In this document: positions 24,701-31,954 of the stretch, in pieces
Numbering within the stretch: position 1 is the first letter of the stretch
Layout: each line of letters begins with the position of its first letter
IMG/VR virus record: IMGVR_UViG_3300044731_001604
Location: 62,001 to 126,000 of that record
Source: a virus
Reading direction: 5' to 3' (one strand)
DNA length: 64,000 nt
Position numbers and translations under genes: made by a program
Notes under the pieces: generated by a model
What the model was told of the DNA's origin: nothing
Databases searched by the model: none
The model's input: only the letters and a program-made list of their open reading frames with translations

Positions 24701-24863
24701 AATTAGGATCTTCTAAGAGATGATCTCTAGCTATTTCTGAGGCAACTTGTTTGTTTTCGGTATGCTCTTTTTCATGGGTAGCTCCTTCGTCCAATTTCTC
24801 TTGGTCAAAGTCTTTTTTAGGAATATTGTCTGCTGCCCCACCGGGAAGTATGTCTTTAGTCAT
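21786..24863 (-). CDS. Multidomain virion-associated protein with two HExxH motifs, 1025 aa
   Basis: Two separate zincin-type motifs are visible: STIEHEALHGLLGQ (HEALH, 277-281) and AITHEFGHLEQMPEG (HEFGH, 518-522). Each is followed by further histidines and acids, so two metallopeptidase-like domains are likely. Linkers containing YFKK(K/L)L or YFKDLL followed by NKS or AILNKS occur near 66, 417 and 670. The C-terminal third (from about 700) has WIAAKHPNGVTMW and a helical basic end and is unassigned. It is a polyvalent-type architecture, probably packaged or tail-associated. The ATG is only seven bases after a CCTAATCT motif and has no ribosome binding site. Confidence 0.6.
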   Translation of the reverse strand: MTKDILPGGAADNIPKKDFDQEKLDEGATHEKEHTENKQVASEIARDHLLEDPNYYKKLKAIESKKYFKKKLEKAILNKSNNLEKMSRPRITFPKMGLDTRPDQNVQLLEEPQQVKLFGRKIADQQIKDFENKKGIKLKPENRTKEMKRLSGAPARRLGRDTLGLNYSLDTRDISGALAGKARSKYEAPDEEYSQKIKDNADKYQEAKTKSFDDYDKWRKEVSNYAPGSTEYYNHIAKRPKMPTAPRKPSKKKVETKDLSPEQIKARGQAVDSTIEHEALHGLLGQVERKYGSHVYGKVVKDLLNQYSPDTLKTLSDWVENRGYKRNRGSFNQELLTHARDLLVNAEKRKSFKNYLTRTIRDNPNDHYDKHIKNLKQGHQKSYEYAQNLTPEAFGNWIPNSENLKVAADKFGKSESYFKDLLNKSEDLEKTSKNIKAQRKKLFGTQGNPNPKSKFGQKQIEQQKKFSQLRYKKDIVPSKGKINQKTGERKVGSIEGTDKPDWRGGNLESQWNPGAITHEFGHLEQMPEGRTPHQHQTVMDKEVGESVKMGGGPTASFKHPSEVQARAVENPLRRRMGLPPLTTNVKVKENEPKRIVIGTEDQPAAVRYEDKKGQLVDQLKSGKLLSPEMKERTDMIDSGELAFDPNKNTWVKGTSIDSKINARARAANKYFKKLINKSEIIFIINDPESYTLEKAIPRAIGEKHPEQPWIAAKHPNGVTMWHSDKQKADKDDEILNNTNRIDHFANTLPKRHQALFRGIINSIKKDPNRHFIPTEENGVQKLRARHIKSLLSGQDGVTLDSSNPDVLTITRHSHSQGKNQGLPPIKISFKGVSSGNVEKNERRTAFGTSTNVFRRLYKHILQAGESLSKKEAEKQDTSAEDSKVSGIELDSNGIYNADGRDSNTTSWSTKTNLGENVMKNEILKPNSAFRDMMNKRKQAKETQRQADLKAFYDAKGQEVPEHLKTPQAPSALNYQDIKAEHRRNKGRFKAADIKEQKARLDAIFAPKTNKLSFNDIKKLSVKKKD

Positions 24864-24870
24864 ATTAATT

Positions 24871-24878
24871 AGATTAGG
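24871..24878 (-). promoter_or_regulatory. CCTAATCT motif, copy 6
   Basis: Minus-strand CCTAATCT with only seven bases (AATTAAT) before ATG 24863 and no Shine-Dalgarno sequence. If this is a -10-type element, the mRNA would be nearly leaderless. Confidence 0.55.
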
Positions 24879-24922
24879 TAGTTGTAATGTTTATAGTTTC
24901 TTTATATTCTATACCATAAAAA

Positions 24923-25849
24923 TTAATACGTTTTAATAACTTTATGGCCATTTTTAAGTTCAGCCGGATGAAATTTTAAATTAACATCTTTTGCTGAAAA
25001 AGAAGGTCCTAATTTAGAGAATTGGTCCCACATTTCTTTATCAACAGAGATGTGCGGCAGGAAGTGTGAGAACTTAGGTCCCATATCTTTTGCGTGTTCT
25101 CTAATTTGGTGAATTCTATTTGGTAATCCATAAACCAATAGTACATGGTGTGTTGCGCCATCTAATCCTTGTAACTTGTGTGGCATTAAGGTTATTTTGC
25201 TTGTGTCTATTGGCTTATGCAAATTATGATCATTTAAAATATTGTGAACTTGGTTTATATCGGCATTATTTCCAAATGCTTTAACTGTCATGTGAATTGG
25301 ATAGTTATTTTCTTGCCTAACAGATTTATTACCAAATGACACCGGATGGAAGAGAATGGTTGAATTGCTTATATCGGCAGGTTTAACGCTTTTTAATAGT
25401 AATTCATTGAATTCTGGATGTTCATGCAATTGTTTTGCTTTTTTTTCAAATTCTGCTTTTTTTATTTTAGCCATTCGACCTTCATTAAAGGCTTTTGCAT
25501 CAGGAGTTTGGTCGGGCGACGGTATGTAATCCTTGCCAGACAATTTCATTGCTGCGTTTACTAAAGAGGTTCCATGACCCTGCCTTCTGTGGTCTTCATG
25601 AACTTCTATGTTAATTGGCATAATTCCTGCTTTTTTATGAGTCACAGCAAGGAAGCCAATTTTGTTATTATTTTTATGAATTTTAACAATAAAATCATTT
25701 TGTTTTGGATCAAACTTTTTTGCTCCAAGCATAAACGGTTCTACAGTTATTTTTGTTTTTGATTTTTCAGATTTAGCGATTTCTTCGTTTATTTTTAAAT
25801 CTTTTAATTCGTTAATGTATTCTTGGGTATGTCTTTTAAAATTTCTCAT
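24923..25849 (-). CDS. GNAT acetyltransferase-like plus 2H phosphoesterase fusion, 308 aa
   Basis: The start is ATG 25849, overlapping the upstream TGA, rather than GTG 25858, because GGAAAG is better spaced. The N-terminal half shows the GNAT acetyl-CoA loop (INIEVHEDHRRQGHGTSLVN, about residues 80-98). The C-terminal half (about 155-308) has the two H-x-(S/T) motifs of 2H phosphoesterases, PIHMTVKAFG (His 186, Thr 188) and LPHISVD (His 266, Ser 268), about 80 residues apart as in LigT-like enzymes. The second domain could cleave cyclic or 2',5'-linked nucleotides. Phage Acb1, an anti-CBASS enzyme, belongs to this superfamily. Its place among virion genes suggests delivery with DNA. Confidence 0.72.
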   Translation of the reverse strand: MRNFKRHTQEYINELKDLKINEEIAKSEKSKTKITVEPFMLGAKKFDPKQNDFIVKIHKNNNKIGFLAVTHKKAGIMPINIEVHEDHRRQGHGTSLVNAAMKLSGKDYIPSPDQTPDAKAFNEGRMAKIKKAEFEKKAKQLHEHPEFNELLLKSVKPADISNSTILFHPVSFGNKSVRQENNYPIHMTVKAFGNNADINQVHNILNDHNLHKPIDTSKITLMPHKLQGLDGATHHVLLVYGLPNRIHQIREHAKDMGPKFSHFLPHISVDKEMWDQFSKLGPSFSAKDVNLKFHPAELKNGHKVIKTY

Positions 25850-28305
25850 TGGTGCCACTTTCCGTTGATAATTTCATTTGGCATAAGCCCAGCTTTTTGT
25901 TCTGCGTAAATTGTATTTGCTGGATTTGCTTTGTTATGTGCAGCATTTTTACCATAATTTACAACACTGTTTTGGCCCATTGTTTCTGAAGCCAAAGCTT
26001 TTTGAGCCAATGGAGAAAACATTTCTTTATGTGCCAAGTAGCTCGTGTGTTCACCCTTTGGACCAAACGTGCTATTAGTTAACCCATGGCCAAAAGCATC
26101 GTGGACAATTCTAAAGACATCGTTAGCTAGCATTGGCCTATTTTCGTGCATAAATTGAGTTTGCTGTAACAATGGGTGGTTTTTGCTTTGCTCATTAGAT
26201 CCATATCCTTGTTCTGTAGGATAATACCATAGATGATTGTTGACATGCAGATCATGTAGCATGTCCTTTGAGGTTTTGTATGGATTTTCTTGATTGGGTT
26301 GCATTTTAGAAATTTTAAGCCCATTATTAATTAAATGATTAAACTGCTTTCCAGTCTCATTAATTAGAGCGCCGTACGCTGCTTTAACGTCTGGATGTTC
26401 TGGATTATGTGGCATTGCTTCGTACGCCGCAGCTATTTTAGATCCATGTTCTGGATTTAAACTTACATTATAATTATGGCTTAATTTCATTCCGTTTAAG
26501 TTGGCATAATCTTCTGCCACATTTTTAATATGACTACTTGTTTTAATCAAATTAGATTTAATTAATTTTTTGAAATAACTTTTAACTTTCTTTTCCATTG
26601 GATAACCAACATCTAAAGAAAACCTTACCATTTTCCCATTTGGAAGTTTTATTTCTGAATAGTTATCATTTAGGTGAGACCCTATGACATGGCCAGACCC
26701 ACCTTCTGGTGGATTATAATCAGCATGCTTAGTAGTATGTTCTTTGTGGCTTCCAGACGTAGATTGTATATGAGCTTTTTGTTTATATTTATCTGCCAAT
26801 TCAGACGCATCTTTTGTTGATAAGTTGTGTACCATTACACTTGGCTCGGCATCTGTTCCAAACCATTTTCCACCGACTGGCGTATAACTATAACCCTTTT
26901 GATTTAGTTCATTTAAAAGATTGTTATGGTTTTGTTGCGACTGCTCAGGAGTCATTGTATTTGTATGGCCAGTTAATAAAGAGAAATTGCCATTTTTAAG
27001 ATATTTATCTACATCTTGTTCGTTTTGAAATGGACTAATTTCGGTTTTTTTTAATTCAGATTTTAAAACTTGCTCTTCATGTACTGGATGTGTATGATAT
27101 AATTGTACCACTTGCGTTTCTGGTCTCATCGACCATTTTACGCCATTATATCCATTCTGCTTTAAAAGTCCATGAAATAAATCCTCGTTCCATGCACCTT
27201 GATTGCTTTGTAAAACTTGTTGAGCGTAATTATTTGGATCTTTGTCATAATCATATACGTTTTCTGGCATCTTAACAGTATATTTAGATTTAGCATTTTG
27301 TGTGACTAAATCCTCTGGTTTTGAATCTTGGGTATAAAAAAATGATGATTTATTCTCTGGAACGCCTCTTTTGTATTGAGCGCCCTTGACACCAGATCCC
27401 ATTTTAAGTGGGTCTATTTGTTTTAGACCACTCTGTGAGCTATAATGAATTAAATTCGGATTATTCTGATTATGAGACGAGTCCTTAGCTAATGATTTTA
27501 AGGATTTGTATCCTTTTTCTGAAGCTGCTAATTTTTCTGTCTTATTGGTGGTTTTAAGGCCCTGACTTGCAGCCTTTTTAATATCGCTATCAGAATGTTT
27601 TTCCCAATAGCTGGCGTGTTGCCAAAGGTCCCATTTACCGCCATGGCCAACTTTATTAAATTCTTTTTCTCCAACATCATCATGTTTAACTTTGATTTTG
27701 TGCTTTGTCTTATCTTCAGTTTTTGTCGCCGTTACAACCCCAGTCTTTGGAATACTTCCAGGTAGTGCGGATTTCTCTTTTACTTTATCGCCTGCTTTAA
27801 ATGGATGAGGAGTTTTTACTTTTTTTTCTTCTGATTTAGTAATTGTAGGAGGCAGAGAATGCTCTTCTTCTTTTGGACCTTCTACAGAACCATCTGGGTC
27901 TGGTGGTCTAGAGCCACTTTTTTGCCAATCAATAAGTATATTATTGGTAGGAAACTTCATTGAATCGTGGTTATTTGGGTCTAGAAATTTATGCGACACA
28001 AATTCTTGATCTGGATCTTTTGATGCGTCAAACTTATAATCTTTTGGGCAAATTCCGTGAAAAAGAGTTACGTAAGAGTCGCCGTATTCGCCCTCATGAA
28101 CCTTATCAAGTTTAATGCCAGACAGTCCTGCCTCTTCTTCAAGTTCTCTATGTGCCGCTTCTAGTGGAGTCTCTCCGTCATTAGAATGGCCACCTGGCAA
28201 AGTCCAAGTAGATTCTTTTCTATCTAGACCGTGCATATAAAGATTTGGAGCATCTGGGTGCTGTAAAGCTATAACTGAGACTTTTTTATGATATTGATCA
28301 CTCAT
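25846..28305 (-). CDS. Multidomain virion effector: Nudix, ART-like, DUF3293-like and a conserved phage C-terminal domain, 819 aa
   Basis: Residues 1-130 are a Nudix hydrolase with an intact box (GGHSNDGETPLEAAHRELEE, continuing EAG, residues 38-60). Residues ~168-218 are SH3-like. Residues ~284-405 (NLIHYSSQSGLKQIDPLKMG, VYDYDKDP, NGYNGVKW) match the ADP-ribosyltransferase-like domain often attached to phage Mu-F proteins. Residues ~420-515 (FSLLTGHTNTMTPEQSQQN, then EPSVMVHNL) resemble DUF3293. A YFKKLIKS linker (577-584) precedes a C-terminal domain with VHDAFGHG and SETMGQNSVVN, known to me from many phage polyvalent proteins. Coupled by ATGA to both neighbours. Enzymatic activity is inferred. 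Confidence 0.75.
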   Translation of the reverse strand: MSDQYHKKVSVIALQHPDAPNLYMHGLDRKESTWTLPGGHSNDGETPLEAAHRELEEEAGLSGIKLDKVHEGEYGDSYVTLFHGICPKDYKFDASKDPDQEFVSHKFLDPNNHDSMKFPTNNILIDWQKSGSRPPDPDGSVEGPKEEEHSLPPTITKSEEKKVKTPHPFKAGDKVKEKSALPGSIPKTGVVTATKTEDKTKHKIKVKHDDVGEKEFNKVGHGGKWDLWQHASYWEKHSDSDIKKAASQGLKTTNKTEKLAASEKGYKSLKSLAKDSSHNQNNPNLIHYSSQSGLKQIDPLKMGSGVKGAQYKRGVPENKSSFFYTQDSKPEDLVTQNAKSKYTVKMPENVYDYDKDPNNYAQQVLQSNQGAWNEDLFHGLLKQNGYNGVKWSMRPETQVVQLYHTHPVHEEQVLKSELKKTEISPFQNEQDVDKYLKNGNFSLLTGHTNTMTPEQSQQNHNNLLNELNQKGYSYTPVGGKWFGTDAEPSVMVHNLSTKDASELADKYKQKAHIQSTSGSHKEHTTKHADYNPPEGGSGHVIGSHLNDNYSEIKLPNGKMVRFSLDVGYPMEKKVKSYFKKLIKSNLIKTSSHIKNVAEDYANLNGMKLSHNYNVSLNPEHGSKIAAAYEAMPHNPEHPDVKAAYGALINETGKQFNHLINNGLKISKMQPNQENPYKTSKDMLHDLHVNNHLWYYPTEQGYGSNEQSKNHPLLQQTQFMHENRPMLANDVFRIVHDAFGHGLTNSTFGPKGEHTSYLAHKEMFSPLAQKALASETMGQNSVVNYGKNAAHNKANPANTIYAEQKAGLMPNEIINGKWHQ

Positions 28306-28847
28306 ATCTTGCTACCCTTTGATAAATTATCCTTAGAAGATAGAATTTGTAAATTCCACGGAACGTGTAATCCACATCCTATATGATCACCATTTTCGTT
28401 TTTAAGAGTGAGTGGATATATATGGTCAACATGAAAAACAGTATCAGATTTACTTAATTCATTGGCAGTTTTATAATACCCTTTAATATGTTTTTTTTGA
28501 ACTTTATTTAGCCATATAGGGGTGGCTATTTTAAATCTTTTCTTTCTTATTCTAACATCTACTCGGAACTGTCCTCTTCTTGAGGCGTTTGCCTTTTCTC
28601 TTTGTTTCTTAGCCCACTCTGGATTTTTTTCTTTATACAGCCTATTGTTTTTTAAAATACTATTATAATTTTTTTCTCTGTATAATTTAGAAAAAGCTTT
28701 TCTTATTTCTATAGATTTCTCTCTATTCTTAATAACCCATTTTAGTCTAGAAATATTTCTATTTTCTGCAAAGCATGCGTCACAGAACATTTTGTGTGTT
28801 CCTTTAGACTTTGAAAATTTAAAACATTTATTACACAGTATAGTCAT
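28302..28847 (-). CDS. HNH endonuclease, 181 aa
   Basis: The N-terminus has zinc-ribbon cysteines (CNKCFKF...FCDACF). The middle is a long basic helix, and the C-terminus carries the HNH motif (HVDHIYPLTL, then GLHVPWNLQILSSKDNLSKG). This is a free-standing, homing-type endonuclease that would nick or cut DNA. It is inserted between virion genes, and its stop overlaps the next start by four bases (ATGA). The basic middle segment and AT-rich codons match the second HNH gene at 57359. Confidence 0.85.
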   Translation of the reverse strand: MTILCNKCFKFSKSKGTHKMFCDACFAENRNISRLKWVIKNREKSIEIRKAFSKLYREKNYNSILKNNRLYKEKNPEWAKKQREKANASRRGQFRVDVRIRKKRFKIATPIWLNKVQKKHIKGYYKTANELSKSDTVFHVDHIYPLTLKNENGDHIGCGLHVPWNLQILSSKDNLSKGSKI

Positions 28848-28849
28848 AT

Positions 28850-29809
28850 CTAATCTTTTTCTGTTTTCCAGCCTTGTTTTTGAGCAAGGCTTTGGTATGC
28901 TTCTGGTGTTCTAGGTCCATCAATTATTTTTACGCCGCCAGTAACTTTTCCTAGTTTAGGAGCAGCATATCTAATAAATGTGGCTTCAACTACACATTCA
29001 AGTTGGGCCATACAAGTAAAAATTAATTCAATACCATCAAATGACGGATTAACATCAACCGAACCTACAGAAAAAGTACTAAGCTCTAATCCGCGTCTCT
29101 CTAAGTATGCTTCTTTGTATCTTAAAAATATATATTGTATTATTTGTCTAAGCCATAAAACTTGTTGAGTGTCACTTTGTGCGTGAAGTCCTATAGAAAA
29201 AGTTTCATGAAGGTAAGTTACCCCTTGCTCTAAATTCCACAAAGATAATGCAGGTACGATATAGCAATTAGTGAAATCGTCATTTGTATTATCTGCTATT
29301 TTAAAAGTTGTATCGTCTATAACTTTTTCTATTACATATGCTTTTGATGATTTTTTAGAAACCAAGAATTGGCCTGGAGAAACAGCAAACGTAGTTAATC
29401 CAGTTGGCAATGAAACTTCGCCAATTGATTTGTTATATGCTTTAGGAGTGAATTGATCAATTACATTAACAATTTGTCTATTAATTGACTGTGGCTCAAT
29501 CTCTTCAGTATAAATTTGATCATCTGCCAATGAGGTTCTATCTAATGCTTCTCTAGATGATGTTCTAACTACTGTGATACATGGCATTTTAGGGGTGTCG
29601 ACTCTATTATTGAAATAGACTGGAATTGATGTTTCCATAAACCAAGATTTAGCAGCATATACTTCAGCATAGCCAGAATCTTTTGATGTTAGCGGATCGT
29701 TTGCAAGACCTGCAAAAATATCCTCTAATATCCAGCTGTTAGACCTTAAATCGGCTAATGCTGCCTCTATTGCTGATTTTACTGCTAGATCTGAAGCTAA
29801 AATGCCCAT
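28850..29809 (-). CDS. Tail-associated structural protein (tail-terminator or sheath-end candidate), 319 aa
   Basis: The N-terminal helix (LASDLAVKSAIEAALADLRS) is followed by beta-rich segments (DTPKMPCITVVRTSSREALD; LHETFSIGLHAQSDTQQVLW, then LRQIIQYIFLRYK). The last motif, helices plus RRGLELSTFSVGSVD, resembles proteins that cap contractile tails or join them to the neck. It precedes a neck-protein-like gene in the operon. The specific role is inferred from position and fold-like pattern; no catalytic motif. GTGGAGA precedes the ATG. Confidence 0.5.
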   Translation of the reverse strand: MGILASDLAVKSAIEAALADLRSNSWILEDIFAGLANDPLTSKDSGYAEVYAAKSWFMETSIPVYFNNRVDTPKMPCITVVRTSSREALDRTSLADDQIYTEEIEPQSINRQIVNVIDQFTPKAYNKSIGEVSLPTGLTTFAVSPGQFLVSKKSSKAYVIEKVIDDTTFKIADNTNDDFTNCYIVPALSLWNLEQGVTYLHETFSIGLHAQSDTQQVLWLRQIIQYIFLRYKEAYLERRGLELSTFSVGSVDVNPSFDGIELIFTCMAQLECVVEATFIRYAAPKLGKVTGGVKIIDGPRTPEAYQSLAQKQGWKTEKD

Positions 29810-29832
29810 TGTTTACGTCTCCACCTAAACTA

Positions 29833-29840
29833 AGATTAAG
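29833..29840 (-). promoter_or_regulatory. CTTAATCT motif, copy 7
   Basis: Minus-strand variant CTTAATCT, 24 bases upstream of ATG 29809, after the stop of the neck-like gene. Confidence 0.45.
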
Positions 29841-29872
29841 ATTTTATATAACACTTATATTATAGCAGGTTT

Positions 29873-30769
29873 TTAGCTTCTTGACAATTCGTTTTCTATT
29901 TCTTTTACCATTTTTTCAAATCGTTGATTTGCAAAATCATATGCATCATCAAAGAGCTTAGCGCCGTCTACTTTAGGGTACATCCACCTAAAGCCCCTGT
30001 GCTTCTCCGAAATAACTCTAAATACCACCGTTTCTTTTACTGGGTTGCCTTCTTTGTTCAATTTTTGAGTTATAACCAAACCTTTTAGTTTGTATATACC
30101 AGAATGTTGACCTAAGCCTGTTGCCATAGCTTCTTCAAATCCTCTTGGTTTGGAATATAAGCTAGGTGCTTGCTGTTGAGTAAATTTAGGTTTAATGTTT
30201 AATTTATGTATTACACCAATTTTTGGGTTTCCATTATCATCGAGTACTGTTTCATGTAAATCAATATTAGATTTTTCCAAGGCTTTTTTAACAACTTCAG
30301 CAAGTCCAGGACTTGCTCCTGGCGCTGTTTTTTTACCTCTAGTTTGAACAAATGGTATAACTGCGTATTTACTACCATCTTTTGCAGTTTTAGCCGATTT
30401 TCCAGTGAGAAGCCAATCCATAAATCTTGATTCTGCTCCTGTTTCTAACCATTGCGCTTTTGGATCTAAATCTACTACCCACAATCCTCTGGTTATCTCT
30501 GTCCATACTAAAAATTTTGTACGTCTATCTATCATTGGGTGTGGCGTACCTTTTACGGTTGCGCCTTTTCCAAATTTTCCGAGTCCTAGGTACATTTGTC
30601 TTTTTACTTCATCACGTGCAAAATATTCATTTGCCGCATTTAGAATAAATTCATGTGTTTGAAGTGAGATATTTTTAATTCCTTCTACTACTCTATTTTG
30701 AATTAAATCTCTAGTAGTTTTTAGCTTTTCTGCTAATTCTGATATATCTACTTGTATTCTAAAGCCCAT
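29873..30769 (-). CDS. Neck / gp10-like head-tail joining protein, 298 aa
   Basis: An N-terminal helix (DISELAEKLKTTRDLIQNRV) is followed by DLDPKAQWLETGAESRFMDW and a C-terminal module FRVISEKHRGFRWMYPKVDG with a long helix (AKLFDDAYDFANQRFEKMVK). This combination is typical of HK97 gp10-like or myovirus neck proteins that join head to tail. It lies one base after the preceding virion gene. Which connector ring it forms cannot be decided from sequence alone. Confidence 0.6.
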   Translation of the reverse strand: MGFRIQVDISELAEKLKTTRDLIQNRVVEGIKNISLQTHEFILNAANEYFARDEVKRQMYLGLGKFGKGATVKGTPHPMIDRRTKFLVWTEITRGLWVVDLDPKAQWLETGAESRFMDWLLTGKSAKTAKDGSKYAVIPFVQTRGKKTAPGASPGLAEVVKKALEKSNIDLHETVLDDNGNPKIGVIHKLNIKPKFTQQQAPSLYSKPRGFEEAMATGLGQHSGIYKLKGLVITQKLNKEGNPVKETVVFRVISEKHRGFRWMYPKVDGAKLFDDAYDFANQRFEKMVKEIENELSRS

Positions 30770-30770
30770 G

Positions 30771-31940
30771 CTATTTCTTTTCAGCTACAGTACCAATTTT
30801 GCCATCGTCTGCTGCTGCATTGTGGGAAACTACAGAAATAGCTTGCCCAGTAGTTGGATCTGCAACTTGTCCGGAAGCAACTGATCTCCAAACGGCTTTA
30901 CCATTTATGACCACTTTTTTCTTCCTTCCTTTAACAGACCCTGGAGGTAATTTTAATCTTAACGCTTTATTAAGCTCATCTGTTAAGATCTCTCCCTTTT
31001 TAATTCTATCTTTCTTTGCCATATCTAAAAGCTTGTGAACTAATGACATAGATTGTTTAAATGCAGCTGGGTCTTTAGTTTTAAGATCCATTATTTGTGG
31101 CAATTTTTGTTGAATATTATCTAAGAGTTTTCCAATTTTATTATTAGAATCATCTTCTTTATCTTCTTCAGGTTTTTTTTCTTCAGATTCTTTTTTAGGC
31201 GCAGCTTCTTTTTGTTCCTCTTTGTCCTGTTCTTTTTGGTCAATATGAGAAACAGGTTTATCTGTTTTCTTTTGATCGCCAGACATCGCTTCTAATAAGC
31301 TGCCAGGTTGTTGTTGAGCTTGTTGTTGCATTTGCTGTTGAGCTTGTTGTTGCATTTGTTGGGCAGGTCCCATTAACTGTTGCAATACACCATTTACTAT
31401 TTGAGAATCAGCTTGGATTGATTGATTAATATCTAAACCTGGTACGTAATTCCCAAAATCTTTTTTATCTTTTGTTGGTTTTGGAGGCTCTGGATTAGTT
31501 CTATCAGATAGATTTGGTTGGAAAATTTCTTCGCCTATCTCAATAGATTTCTTCATTTCTTTAATAAAAGAATCTTCAGGATCAAACAGCTCAATTTGAT
31601 TTGTTAAAACAGATTTTTTTGCTGCCATTACTGCTTCATTTGGCGTTAATCCCATGCCAACTGACATTTTAGTAGTGAACACATCTTTGTATCCAGCTAG
31701 TATTAATGGTAATTCTTCTGCCACGGTTACTGGCATTTCTAAAACTTGTCTAGAATACGTTGTAAGACGTACTGTTCCGCCACGCTCAGATATAAGAGAG
31801 TTAATTTTGTCTGATATTGCAAATAACTGATCATTTAAGCTTGTTGCTTCAAAAAACATTCCAGCGTCAATCATTTCATTGATTTTATCTTGAACACCAT
31901 CAGAATTTACTACACACCATACAGAACTTTGAGTACTCAC
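30771..31940 (-). CDS. Degenerate mini-GGDEF-domain protein with Q-rich and charged linker, 389 aa
   Basis: Residues ~8-120 align by memory with minimal GGDEF/palm domains found in phage virion proteins: VNSDGVQDKINEMIDAG, ATSLNDQLFAISDKI, then TKMSVGMGLTPNEAVMAAKK, which corresponds to the conserved SVGxGxxxxEAxxAAK segment. The catalytic GGDE region is replaced (TTYSRQVLEMP), so cyclase activity is unlikely. Residues ~175-275 are Q-rich (QQMQQQAQQQ) then K/E-rich. The C-terminus (residues ~330-375) is basic with KGRKKKVVINGKAVWRSVAS. Probably a virion or scaffold-associated protein. Confidence 0.55.
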   Translation of the reverse strand: MSTQSSVWCVVNSDGVQDKINEMIDAGMFFEATSLNDQLFAISDKINSLISERGGTVRLTTYSRQVLEMPVTVAEELPLILAGYKDVFTTKMSVGMGLTPNEAVMAAKKSVLTNQIELFDPEDSFIKEMKKSIEIGEEIFQPNLSDRTNPEPPKPTKDKKDFGNYVPGLDINQSIQADSQIVNGVLQQLMGPAQQMQQQAQQQMQQQAQQQPGSLLEAMSGDQKKTDKPVSHIDQKEQDKEEQKEAAPKKESEEKKPEEDKEDDSNNKIGKLLDNIQQKLPQIMDLKTKDPAAFKQSMSLVHKLLDMAKKDRIKKGEILTDELNKALRLKLPPGSVKGRKKKVVINGKAVWRSVASGQVADPTTGQAISVVSHNAAADDGKIGTVAEKK

Positions 31941-31954
31941 TTTACACCTCGATA

